The notes under the pieces were generated by a model. That model was not told where the DNA came from, ran no database searches, and worked only from the letters and a program-made list of their open reading frames with translations. A stretch of 64,000 bases of DNA from an uncultured Paracoccaceae bacterium. GTDB taxonomy: Bacteria > Pseudomonadota > Alphaproteobacteria > Rhodobacterales > Rhodobacteraceae. The stretch spans positions 49,143-113,142 of the forward strand of contig CANMIX010000016.1 in assembly GCA_947497985.1 (NCBI GenBank). The letters run 5' to 3'. Below are positions 1 through 7,749 of the stretch, in pieces; position 1 is the stretch's first letter; each line of letters begins with the position of its first letter. Made by a program: the position numbers and the translations under genes.

Positions 1-336
1 GCGATCTCCGGAACCTGTCTTGAACACGCCGCACGTTCGGCCGGAGTCACCGTTTACTCAGAAATCTTTGCCGATCGGGGCTACCTGAATACTGGTCAAC
101 TTGTTCCTCGCGGCTCAGCCGGAGCGATGATCCATGACGCGAAAGAAGCGGCAGAGCGTTTGATTGGCTTCCTGAAAACCGGCAAAATGCCGGTGATTGA
201 TGGTGAGCCAATTGAGCTTCTGGCACATTCGATTTGTGTACATGGCGATAGCCCGACCGCTGTGGCCATGACCCGAGAGATCCGGCAACGCCTCATGGCG
301 GAAGGCGTCGAATTCCACCCCTTTCTGGTTCCCTAG
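1..336 (+). CDS. pxpA: 5-oxoprolinase subunit A (LamB/YcsF family), C-terminal part
   Basis: The frame is open from the first base and ends with TAG at 336, so only the last 111 residues are present. The segment EIFADRGYLNTGQLVPR followed by SAGAMI matches the conserved LamB/YcsF core, and the tail carrying ICVHGDSPTAV and ending in HPFLVP is the usual C-terminus. PxpA works with PxpB and PxpC in ATP-dependent cleavage of 5-oxoproline (pyroglutamate) to glutamate in the cytoplasm. pxpB begins 3 nt downstream, so the three genes form an operon. The N-terminus lies outside the window. Confidence 0.93.
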   Translation, partial: AISGTCLEHAARSAGVTVYSEIFADRGYLNTGQLVPRGSAGAMIHDAKEAAERLIGFLKTGKMPVIDGEPIELLAHSICVHGDSPTAVAMTREIRQRLMAEGVEFHPFLVP

Positions 337-339
337 GCA

Positions 340-1029
340 ATGCAAAACGTTTCCTTTCATCCTGTTGCTGACCATGCACTTCTGGTGCAGCTCGGGTCCG
401 AAATCAGCGAGGCCCTGACGACGCAGGTTCTACAGCTCGATCGCGCCATTGCCGCCACCCCCCCTTTGGGTTTACGCGAAACCGTACCTGCGTTCGTCAA
501 TCTACTTGCCGAATTTGACCCATTGGTCACCGACCATCAGGAAATGGAAGCCGCAATTCGAAGCTTGTTCGATGCCGAGGTTGGTCTCACCCCAAAGGGA
601 ACCGAACGAGAAGTGCTCGTATGTTACGAGGACGATTTAGCCCCTGATCTAGATGCCGTGTGCAAAGCCACGGATATGAGTAGGGAAGCGGTAATCAACA
701 TGCATCTCTCAGGCCGCTATTTGGTCGGCATGTATGGATTTGCACCCGGGTACGCCTATCTGTCCGGCGTGCCAACAGCTTTGCAAGTTCCGCGAAAGCC
801 CACAGCAATTCGCAATATTCCAGCAGGAAGTGTGGTGATTGCTGGGCCGCAATGCCTTGTGATGACACTGACTATGCCAACAGGTTGGTGCATCATTGGC
901 AGATCACCAACCGAAATTTTGAGAGCCGATCCCGACAAACCATTCCTTTTTGATGTTGGCGACAGTGTGAAATTTCGCCGCATAAGCCGATCTGCATATG
1001 ACGATTTAGCAAAGGGACGCGAAACATGA
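340..1029 (+). CDS. pxpB: 5-oxoprolinase subunit B (KipI / allophanate hydrolase subunit 1 family)
   Basis: This 229-residue protein is close to the usual family length. The diagnostic block GFAPGYAYLSGVP followed by PRKPTAIRNIPAGSVVIAG lies around residues 132-170. The next segment reads TMPTGW where most homologues have SPGGW, a small deviation. It is expected to form a complex with PxpC and act with PxpA on 5-oxoproline; in Bacillus, homologues were described as the KipI kinase inhibitor. It starts 3 nt after pxpA and its stop overlaps the pxpC start in an ATGA junction, consistent with translational coupling. Confidence 0.94.
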   Translation: MQNVSFHPVADHALLVQLGSEISEALTTQVLQLDRAIAATPPLGLRETVPAFVNLLAEFDPLVTDHQEMEAAIRSLFDAEVGLTPKGTEREVLVCYEDDLAPDLDAVCKATDMSREAVINMHLSGRYLVGMYGFAPGYAYLSGVPTALQVPRKPTAIRNIPAGSVVIAGPQCLVMTLTMPTGWCIIGRSPTEILRADPDKPFLFDVGDSVKFRRISRSAYDDLAKGRET

Positions 1030-2039
1030 CCGACGCAGTTTTACGCGTTTCTTTCGCGGGGCCGCTGGTCACGTATCAAGACGCTGGCCGAGAGGGGCAA
1101 ATGCGATTTGGTGTGCCAGCCTCTGGCCCTATGGATCGTCTTTCTCACGCCGCCGCCAACGTCGCTTTGGGAAATGCGCCAGACTGCACAGCAGTAGAAA
1201 TATCTGTCGGCGGGCTGTCGTTGGAATGTACCTCCGGTGCCTTATCTCTTGGCGTTGCAGGCGGCCATTTTATGGTGAACCGAGCTGAGGAAAGCATCGG
1301 TGCCTGGAGCGTTTTCGCTCTTCAAAAAGGTGAGAGACTTACCATTCGCGCCAGTTCTGAAGGCAGCTGGGCCTATTTGACCTTTGCCGGAACGGTACAC
1401 GCACCAAAATGGTTGGATCACACTGCAACCCATTCGGCTTCAGGCTTTGGGGGAGGCGCGTTATTGGCGGGCTCTACAATCCGCGTCTCGGACACCAAAA
1501 TTCGTGAAGAACGACATGGCGATATCGCGAGACCTACATTTCTGCCCACTAAAGACAGCGTTCGGGTGGTACGGGGCCCGCAAGACAGGTTCTTTTCCGA
1601 TGCGCACATCGAAACGTTCTTTTCCGCCCAATATACATTGACGGACTCATTTGATCGTATGGGGGTTCGGCTGTCCGGGCCAAAATTAGAAGTAGACGGT
1701 GCGCTTTCTATTCCTTCAGAGCCCATCACGCGCGGATCTGTTCAGGTTGCCGGTGACGGTATTCCTACTGTTCTCCTTGCTGACCATCAGACAACCGGCG
1801 GCTATCCGAAAATCGCGACCGTTATTTCTGACGACTTGGATAAGGTAAGTCAGATGCGTGCCAATGACCGTATGAGTTTCGTTGAGATATCACCACAAGA
1901 CGCAGTACAAGTTATCCGTAAATCAGCAACAGACCGTACCTTGTATCTTGCAGAAATTGCGGAGCCTAAAGGAACTTTGGACCAGCGCCTGATGCGAGAA
2001 AACCTAATCAGTGGTGCAATCGCCGCCGTCGACGCGTGA
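1026..2039 (+). CDS. pxpC: 5-oxoprolinase subunit C (biotin-dependent carboxyltransferase-fold, KipA)
   Basis: This 337-residue protein is of normal family length. Near the N-terminus it has DAGREGQMRFGVPASGPMD (about residues 18-36), the hallmark of the KipA/allophanate hydrolase subunit 2 fold, and further on VVRGPQDRFF. In the 5-oxoprolinase complex it pairs with PxpB. The gene is the last of the pxpABC operon, overlapping pxpB by 4 nt. Just after the stop is an imperfect hairpin (2041-2071), then insertion-sequence debris. Confidence 0.94.
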   Translation: MTDAVLRVSFAGPLVTYQDAGREGQMRFGVPASGPMDRLSHAAANVALGNAPDCTAVEISVGGLSLECTSGALSLGVAGGHFMVNRAEESIGAWSVFALQKGERLTIRASSEGSWAYLTFAGTVHAPKWLDHTATHSASGFGGGALLAGSTIRVSDTKIREERHGDIARPTFLPTKDSVRVVRGPQDRFFSDAHIETFFSAQYTLTDSFDRMGVRLSGPKLEVDGALSIPSEPITRGSVQVAGDGIPTVLLADHQTTGGYPKIATVISDDLDKVSQMRANDRMSFVEISPQDAVQVIRKSATDRTLYLAEIAEPKGTLDQRLMRENLISGAIAAVDA

Positions 2040-2040
2040 A

Positions 2041-2071
2041 TGCCGCCTGAATTAATTACATCAGTGCGGCA
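2041..2071. terminator. possible hairpin after pxpC
   Basis: TGCCGCCTGA and TCAGTGCGGCA can pair around a short A/T-rich loop, with one bulged T. It begins directly after the pxpC stop codon. There is no T-tract, so intrinsic termination is uncertain; it may simply protect the 3' end of the mRNA. Confidence 0.4.
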
Positions 2072-2129
2072 ACTGGGGCTGTCGCATTAATCAGCAGGTA
2101 TGGAAAATTTTCTCCTTTTGACGTGAAGC

Positions 2130-2525
2130 ATGCCACACTGGTCCCCATTTAAGCACCATCGCTTTCTAGAGGAGATTATTTTCGCGCGGTGCGGTGGTAT
2201 TTGCGCTTCCCGCTATCCTATCAAGACGTAGTCGATCTGCGCGCCGAGCGTAGGATAATGTTGATCGATCAACCGTGTATCACTGGGTGATCAAGCTTGG
2301 GCCCGAACTCACCAAACGCACTGAGAAACATCTGCACCGCTCCAGCCTCGATTGGCACGTGGACGAAACCTACATTCGCGTTAGTGGCAAACCGCGCTTC
2401 TTGTGGCGCGCAGTTGATGCAAATGCCATGTGATCCACTTTCACCTCACCACTCGGCGGGACGTAAAGGCAGCGAAGTCCTTTCTGAACAAGGCGATCGA
2501 ACGAGTTCGCCGTTTAACAACTCAT
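2130..2525 (+). pseudogene. IS6-family transposase remnant, frameshifted
   Basis: Pieces of an IS6-family DDE transposase follow one another in three frames. The N-terminus MPHWSPFKHHRFLEEIIF starts at 2130. RAVRWYLRFPLSYQDVVDL follows in a shifted frame, then DRSTVYHWVIKLGPELTK, and DWHVDETYIRVSGKPRFLW carries the first catalytic Asp. After another shift come HFHLTTRRDVKAAKSFL and NKAIERVRR. At least three frameshifts make it non-functional. The sequence stops abruptly near 2510-2525 where IS3-type sequence on the opposite strand begins. A possible left terminal end (GGGGCTGTCGCATTAATC) lies at about 2075-2092. Confidence 0.85.
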
Positions 2526-2830
2526 CACGGAACCTCGCGTTGGAGTTTTTCGCAGTATACATTTTCCCAAGGCGATCCTGGTTCGATGTAAGCGATCTTG
2601 GCCTCAACGGTGACAATCCAGTCTCGCACTTTCTGCGCAATAAATTCCGGGCCATTGTCGGATCTTATGTATTCCGGCGGACCGCGCAGGATGAACAGAT
2701 CGGTCAGTGTATCCAGTACGTCCGTGCAGTTGAGCTTGCGATCACCGCGGATCATGAGCGCCTCTCTGGTGTATTCGTCGATGATGTTATCGGTCAAACG
2801 CTGCTCGTCAGTACGGCCCTGTGGCACCTT
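2507..2830 (-). pseudogene. IS3-family transposase (OrfB) fragment
   Basis: Read leftward, the integrase core appears as IIDEYTREALMIRGDRKL, then LTDLFILRGPPEYIRSDNGP with EF next, then AYIEPGSPWEN. These are standard IS3-family OrfB blocks containing the middle catalytic Asp. After SPWEN the frame breaks, and NARFRDELLNGE continues in another frame to about 2507. Both the N-terminal part and the final catalytic Glu region are missing or damaged. It abuts IS6 debris on one side and a CoiA-like gene fragment on the other, so it probably truncated that gene. Confidence 0.85.
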
Positions 2831-2855
2831 TCACTGCGTGGATCGGTGCTGACCC

Positions 2856-3254
2856 GGTAAAACCCGGGGGGATTACCAGCTGCATTTCGAATGCGTTTTT
2901 TTCGCCATCACTTTTTGTGACCAACACATCTGTAATCCATTCGGCACCATCGGGAGACCAACCTGCCACCTCTAGCTCGGCATGATAATCTAAAGCACGG
3001 GCAGCTTTAACGACGTCGATCTTTAAGCGAGTGTGTGCATAGCTTTCTGCCTTCGGAAGCGCGCCGGTGTAGCTAGGGTGGTGTGCAAAGAAACGGAAAT
3101 CACGGACGGACGTTTTAGGGATAGCCAACCATCCTGAGAGTGGCATTAGCAATGTATATTTAGGCACAGCACGTAGTTCGTCTCATGCCGTACCAGATAC
3201 TGAAAAATCTTCTACTGTCTCTTTGGTTTCAATGCGATAGGCCACTTGTCCCAT
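2856..3254 (-). pseudogene. CoiA-like (competence / nuclease-fold) protein remnant
   Basis: A single frame from an ATG at 3254 reads MGQVAYRIETKETVEDFSV, then an in-frame TGA at 3183-3185, then DELRAVPKY. It continues through SVRDFRFFAHHPSYTG and AEWITDVLVTKSDGEKNAF to EMQLV, where similarity stops against IS3 sequence. FFAH followed later by a D...E.Q nuclease-like strand resembles CoiA-family proteins, in which HFAH and an E.Q motif are typical. The cysteines of the usual zinc ribbon are not evident. The stop codon and missing C-terminus indicate a dead gene. The family call is tentative. Confidence 0.5.
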
Positions 3255-3331
3255 GCTCTGGCACTCCAGAATGCCGCGCTGAGCTAAACCGCTCTGTCTT
3301 TAGGAATTGAACAAATTCATGCTGACAGTTT

Positions 3332-3628
3332 TCAACCCGCAGGTTTAAAGCTCAGTTTCAGGTTAAGCGCCTTAGTGACTTTAAGGATTGTTGAAAGTGT
3401 AGGATTGCCACTGCCCGAAAGAGCTTTATTCAAGCCCTCGCGAGAAATACCAGTTTCTCGAGACAATTGGCTCATGTTGCGCGCGCGCGCAACATCGCCA
3501 AGCGCTCGGGCGACAAAAGCTGGATCGTCGCCGCCGTCTTCCATGATTGCGGTTAGGTAAGCTGCAACGTCGGCTTCAGATTGAAGATAGTCCGCCGCAT
3601 CAAAACGACTAAAAGTATTGTCACTCAT
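3332..3628 (-). CDS. HigA-like antitoxin (putative addiction module antidote, HTH)
   Basis: This 98-residue protein matches the 'putative addiction module antidote' type. The N-terminal FDAADYLQSEADVAAYL is followed by an acidic DGGDDP loop. A helix-turn-helix follows, reading MSQLSRETGISREGLNKALS (about residues 52-71), and a C-terminal strand that begins PTLSTILKVTKALNLKL. It would neutralise a RelE/ParE-type toxin and probably bind its own promoter. It lies 4 nt downstream of the toxin reading frame, the usual higBA order. It is intact although its toxin carries a stop codon. Confidence 0.85.
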   Translation of the reverse strand: MSDNTFSRFDAADYLQSEADVAAYLTAIMEDGGDDPAFVARALGDVARARNMSQLSRETGISREGLNKALSGSGNPTLSTILKVTKALNLKLSFKPAG

Positions 3629-3632
3629 GTGG

Positions 3633-3929
3633 TCAGTCCTTCCACTTTTGAGACAGTTTCTTCGCCTCTTTTATGCTTTTGGCCTGTGTGCTCTTGTCAC
3701 CCCCGCAAAGTAATACAATAATAACGTTGCCTCGTTACAAAAAATACACCCGATATCCCGGACCGTAATTGACACGTAATTCCGAGATACGGGCTACAAC
3801 AGGCTTTACATCTCCGCGGTGTCCGTCCGCGAGCCAGTTCAAGCGAGCCATGATCCTTGCCTTCGCATTGCGGTCTTTGAGGCCATGCAGCCATTTGTCG
3901 ATAATCTCTGTTTTTATCAACTCTGCCAT
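3633..3929 (-). pseudogene. RelE/ParE-type (HigB-like) toxin interrupted by an in-frame TAA
   Basis: The frame opens at an ATG at 3929 (MAELIKTEIIDKWLHGLKDR). It contains the family signature KARIMARLNWLADGHRGDVK and VNYGPGYRVYF, then meets TAA at 3735-3737. Without that codon, translation continues in the same frame as RGNVIIVLLCGGDKSTQAK and SIKEAKKLSQKWKD, ending TGA at 3633-3635, for a normal 98-residue toxin. Homologues usually have Gln or another residue at the stop, so a CAA-to-TAA change is plausible. The truncated product lacks the C-terminal strand with the LCGGDKSTQ motif. The ATG at 3962 is an alternative upstream start. Confidence 0.85.
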
Positions 3930-4039
3930 TCGATACTTGGTTATCAGATACAAAGTTGTCAACTATAGTTACCAGAAAAGACGGTGACAGATTGACCTTA
4001 TGGTAGTCGATCTGCCATTTCATAATGCCTATCTTCAGA

Positions 4040-4622
4040 GCTGGCCCCTGAACGCTTTCAACGCCAGCCGCGCCGAATTGCGAGCATGCCGGTCAATTTT
4101 CGTTGCCATGTCTCTTGTGACGGTGCTCAGCGGAACCCGTGGTTTTTCATGAGCCTGCGAACCTGTGCGCTCAGTTTGCCGTCAAAGATGAAAGGGTCAA
4201 AGGGTCCCGGCTTTCATCGACGTTGTCTATTACCTTACGCACGCCTTCAAAACCGTTTTCTTTCGTCTCTGTTTCTCTGGCTTGTTCAAGCTGCACAATC
4301 CGTTTTTGCAGACGTTTTATTTCCGCGTTGTTGTTGGTCAGACGGTTGGACGGGAAACCAATAGCGCCAGCGTTTCCTCATTGTGGCTTGCGCAATTCTC
4401 GCGCAACCGTAGGTGAAAAATGGTCAGCCACAGTCGTTCGTTCTAAGGTGTAGGGGGCGAAGTCCTGCCCCTCACTCTCTGGCGTTACGCCTTTTTGCTC
4501 CACTTCCGAACAACTTTATTTGCCGCCTTCATGTTGGTTTGCGCAAGCTCCAGTGTGCACAGCTTTTCTTTCAACTTCTTGACGGAACCGCACTGGTTTT
4601 GCCGGAGGCTAATTTTTCCTAG
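4040..4622 (-). pseudogene. DUF3560-like plasmid/ICE-type protein remnant
   Basis: Conserved blocks can be read leftward in changing frames: VKKLKEKLCTLELAQTNMKA with ANKVVRK, then AIGFPSNRLTNNNAEIKRLQ with KRIVQLEQA, then FIFDGKLSAQVRRLMKNHGF, and APSQETWQRKLT after a stop. From memory, this order (coiled segment, GFPS..LTNNNA, coiled coil, FDGK...HGFRWAPS..W.R.LT) is that of DUF3560-type proteins found on plasmids and integrative elements. Several frameshifts and stops show it is dead. It lies between a toxin-antitoxin pair and IS3 debris, supporting a decayed mobile element. Confidence 0.55.
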
Positions 4623-5106
4623 TTACGCGGCCATATCTGATCGTTCCAGAGCTGCGTAGAAGTTTACTTCGGTTTCTGCTGGCGGAATGTTCCCGAAAGG
4701 TTCGAACAGGCGTCTGTTATTGAACCAATCGACCCATTCGAAGGTGTCGTATTCGACGGCATCCAAGCTGCGCCATCGGACGCATCGATGAATGACTTTA
4801 GCCTTGAACAGCCCATTGATCGTCTCGGCCACTGCCGAAAGACGGATCGATCCCAGCTTCCGCAAACCGTTCTGTGTAACGAATGGACAGGTATTGCAAC
4901 CCGCGTCCGGAATGGCGTGTTAGGCCGGACCCAGGTTGGCGTTGATGTACCGCCTGTTCAAAAGCGTCCAGGACAAAATTGGCTATACCCGCTGATTGAT
5001 GCAACAGACCCAGCTGAGCTGCGTTCGAGCTTGACAGAAACCCGCCGTCACCCGTGCTGCGCTGACCGCATTTGGATGCCGAGCGGAACCAAGAGAAGAC
5101 TTTCAC
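4623..5106 (-). pseudogene. IS3-family transposase (OrfB) C-terminal remnant
   Basis: Reading leftward, DAFEQAVHQRQPGSGLTRHS, then GRGLQYLSIRYTERFAEAGI, then a frameshift near 4815, then VAETINGLFKAKVIHRC and FEWVDWFNNRRLFEPFGNIP with PAETEVNFYAALERS. This is the C-terminal third of an IS3-family OrfB, including the catalytic Glu context (AETINGLFK). It is of a different IS3 subgroup from the fragment near 2.5-2.8 kb. The N-terminal half is not recognisable. A TGGTGGACACT stretch near 5178-5188 may mark one end of the element. Confidence 0.8.
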
Positions 5107-5400
5107 TGCAATTCAGAAAGCGAGGAGATATGGGCTCCCAACTGATCTTCGCCGCAAGGCTGACGAAGGTCTCCTTTGGTGGACACTACTCTAAGAAGAG
5201 ATTGTGAGCTTGGTCGACCGAAGACCGCAAAGCGGGACATTCCCGACCTTTGCAGGGGCTTCGTGAAGGTCCGGTTCCCAGCTACTATAGAGGTAACCGG
5301 CGCACTGCTTTCGAGTAAATTCACGGTGTCGTAGCACTAAGCTAATCTTGAATTGGGTAGGCAAGATCTAGCGAACCTAAGCCTGCCTACATCTGATAGT
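5107..5400. other. non-coding stretch beyond IS3 debris
   Basis: No convincing gene is seen in about 290 bases. The part next to 5107-5190 may be decayed upstream IS sequence. The rest holds short A+T-rich and G+C-rich patches, including GCGGGACATTCCCG near 5231. Confidence 0.4.
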
Positions 5401-6123
5401 TCAAGAGGCTTTCGGCGCTTTATATTTTTCAGGATCGTAATAAATCTGGAAAATTTCCATAGCGGGCTCGGGAAGCTCATGATCTGCAAGTTCATCACAA
5501 CGGCGGTCCAATTCGCAACGCCGATCACCTTTCATATCATCTTCCACGAGGTAACTCAGGTTCCTCCAGACCTCATAAATAATGAAATGCTGTGGATTGT
5601 TGAGAGATTGGTGGACATTGGCATGCAAATTATTTGAATCCTTCCCAACTTGATCAATGTATTCGATAAATAACTTTCGAGCGTCATCTTCACGTCCAGA
5701 AGCGACGTGGGTGCTCTTCATCAAACTAAAGGCATTTTGCCTGACATTTTGAGGGTGTGTACCGGTGCTATGAAGTATTTCGGTAAATTCCGCACTTAAA
5801 GGTTTTGACATGATAGGTTGCAGCCATCTCATGAAGCCATTTCGGTATGCTCTCGCAAACTGAACCTCAAAGAATTCCTCGTAATCCGTCCACTCTTCGT
5901 ACAAAAGGTGATTTTGGGTATCCACGAGAGATGTGCAAGCCGACAATACGGTGCATGTTTTTTCTTCAATCGCGATGTCGACAATATTCGTATATATATC
6001 CTTAACTTTCTCTTGCGCGCCATCTTTTACGACAACATGAGCAAATACACCCATGTTCTTACCCTTCATCTCTGGAAGAGGTTTATACGAAACCCAATGA
6101 TCTGGACGTGGGACTGCTTTCAT
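5401..6123 (-). CDS. double antibiotic-biosynthesis-monooxygenase (ABM) domain protein
   Basis: This 240-residue protein contains two ferredoxin-like ABM repeats. The first, about residues 25-110, has VFAHVVVKDGAQEKVKDIY and ends LLYEEWTDYEEFFEVQFARA. The second, about 130-215, has SLMKSTHVASGREDDARKLF and ends HFIIYEVWRNLSYLVEDD. Such domains act as cofactor-free monooxygenases or dimeric barrel binding proteins; the substrate cannot be told. The ATG at 6123 is chosen because GGAG lies 9 nt upstream; an ATG at 6138 is possible. The gene is visibly A+T-richer than the catabolic islands to the right, suggesting different ancestry. It stands alone, on the same strand as the MerR gene. Confidence 0.75.
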   Translation of the reverse strand: MKAVPRPDHWVSYKPLPEMKGKNMGVFAHVVVKDGAQEKVKDIYTNIVDIAIEEKTCTVLSACTSLVDTQNHLLYEEWTDYEEFFEVQFARAYRNGFMRWLQPIMSKPLSAEFTEILHSTGTHPQNVRQNAFSLMKSTHVASGREDDARKLFIEYIDQVGKDSNNLHANVHQSLNNPQHFIIYEVWRNLSYLVEDDMKGDRRCELDRRCDELADHELPEPAMEIFQIYYDPEKYKAPKAS

Positions 6124-6272
6124 GATCAATTTCTCCATTGATGTTCAGTTGGTAGGTGTTTTTCGGCAAACCTAGGGGCGCAACATCCTTCAAAATCGGC
6201 TCTCTGAGGATCTCAGCCGCAAGGGACATGGTCGGCAGCAAGGAGGAAAAGCGGATAGTACCGCTACGCAAC

Positions 6273-6641
6273 TCAATGGCTGCTTAGGGTTGCTAGCCCA
6301 TTTTTCAGTGCTTCAAGCCTGTCGATGATTGCTCCGCGCTTTTCGTCAAGTTCCGCTCTGAGCCGGTCGATGTGTTCAAGCTTTTCGGTCAACTTCTCGA
6401 TGCCGCCTTCGCAAGGACCAGCGCCGTCATCCGAAAGACATTCGCTCATGGCACGGATCTCGCGGGTTGAGAATCCGGTTGCAATAAAATCACGGATGCG
6501 GCCAGCTCTTCGCAAATCGGCGTCGCTGTAGCTGCGATAGCCATTTAGCATGCGACTGACTTCTAACAGACCTTCTTGCTCATAGTGGCGCAACATCCGC
6601 TGCGTTATCCCAAGCCGTCCTGCAGCTTCCTTTGCTTGCAT
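6273..6641 (-). CDS. MerR-family transcriptional regulator
   Basis: This 122-residue protein has an N-terminal winged helix typical of MerR: AAGRLGITQRMLRHYEQEGL, then the wing GYRSYSDADL. It ends in a coiled-coil dimerisation helix (KLTEKLEHIDRLRAELDEKR). Two cysteines sit in the linker segment ECLSDDGAGPCEGG (about residues 67-80) and could sense a metal, electrophile or redox signal, which is speculative. It follows the SDR gene by 94 nt on the same strand, a common pairing for aldehyde- or quinone-responsive MerR proteins. The ATG at 6641 begins directly at the HTH. Confidence 0.88.
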   Translation of the reverse strand: MQAKEAAGRLGITQRMLRHYEQEGLLEVSRMLNGYRSYSDADLRRAGRIRDFIATGFSTREIRAMSECLSDDGAGPCEGGIEKLTEKLEHIDRLRAELDEKRGAIIDRLEALKNGLATLSSH

Positions 6642-6735
6642 ACCAAATTCCCCATCAACATTGACATAAATGTAAAAGCCGTAAGTGCAAATCAAGTGTG
6701 GGCCGGGCGCAGCCGCCTGCAACCCAGCCTGTTGA

Positions 6736-7500
6736 TCAGGATCGCAAGGACCACCCCCCATCAACAGTCAGAACTTGACCCGTGAGCCATTCGTTTTCAG
6801 AGCTTCCAAGCCGCAAAATCCAGGGCACAATATCAGACGTTACTCCTCGGCGGCCCAATGGCACCTGCGCCGCTTCCTGTGCTTCGACCTGTTGGGCCAT
6901 TTCCTCAGGCAAACCCATGAAGCCGGTTAAAGCACCGGTCTTTACCGGGCCGGGTGCAATGGCGTTCACGCGAATACCATCCTTTGCCAATTCTACGGCC
7001 CAAGATTTGGTCAAATGCTCTAGTGCGGCTTTGGTCGCCCCATAGTGTGCCAACATGGGCGCGGCATTGCGGGATAGGGCCGTGCCGATGTTTACAATTG
7101 CCCCCTTGCTCTCCTTCAACGCGGCGTGGGCCGCCTTCACAAGTTGCGATGGAGCAAGGATGTTGACCGCAGATATTTTTGCAATGACCTCTGCATCATA
7201 GTCTCCTACAGGCAATAGCTGGCCAGCGCCGGAATTGTTTACGATCAAATCAATACGCCCCCAGCGCGACAACGCAGCTTCAACGATTTGCTGCCCGCTG
7301 GTTACATCGGCGCTGTCGATCTGTAGTGCTTCAATTTTGTCGCTCGATGCTGCGACTTCGGCCAACTTATCTGCGTTACGCCCCGTAATAAGTACATTTG
7401 CACCGCTCGCGACAAGTTCGGTCATTGTGGCCAACCCGATTCCTGAGCTACCCCCGGTGACGATTGCAACCTTCCCTTGCCAAGTATCGTTTTTAGTCAT
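6736..7500 (-). CDS. short-chain dehydrogenase/reductase (SDR)
   Basis: This 254-residue classical SDR has the Rossmann TGGSSGIG near residue 14, NNSGAG near 85, a serine in the GTALSRN strand, the catalytic YGATKAA, and the cofactor-binding IAPGPVKTGAL. The C-terminal VLTVDGGW is standard. It should interconvert an alcohol and a ketone with NAD(P)(H); the substrate is unknown. ATG at 7500 is chosen because the family fold begins shortly after it. It lies upstream of the MerR gene on the same strand and may be its target. Confidence 0.9.
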   Translation of the reverse strand: MTKNDTWQGKVAIVTGGSSGIGLATMTELVASGANVLITGRNADKLAEVAASSDKIEALQIDSADVTSGQQIVEAALSRWGRIDLIVNNSGAGQLLPVGDYDAEVIAKISAVNILAPSQLVKAAHAALKESKGAIVNIGTALSRNAAPMLAHYGATKAALEHLTKSWAVELAKDGIRVNAIAPGPVKTGALTGFMGLPEEMAQQVEAQEAAQVPLGRRGVTSDIVPWILRLGSSENEWLTGQVLTVDGGWSLRS

Positions 7501-7749
7501 GATGATGTGTCTCCAAACTTCCATCGTTGATCGAAGTCGTGCCTAGAGCATTGACACTAACGTCAGGGTCAAGAGCTTATTTACCCTAGATCGAAGGTTT
7601 TGAATAAGCCAGCCATTGGTGCAAAGCGCAGCACCCGTCACTTTGGGCTGCTAGCGGACCTCGAAGGCAGCGCAGAATCAGGTGATATGCTGGAACGGTC
7701 AACGTCGGGTTGTCGTTGTGGGAGGGCATGGCGGATCGGAGGATCAGTC

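Noticed and set aside
2297..2860. A 187-codon open frame on the plus strand
   Set aside because: It runs across the IS6/IS3 junction and shows no family similarity in this frame; the transposase blocks lie in other frames.
5818..6141. Open frame on the plus strand opposite the ABM gene
   Set aside because: It is the antisense shadow of the double-ABM gene and has no recognisable motif or ribosome site.
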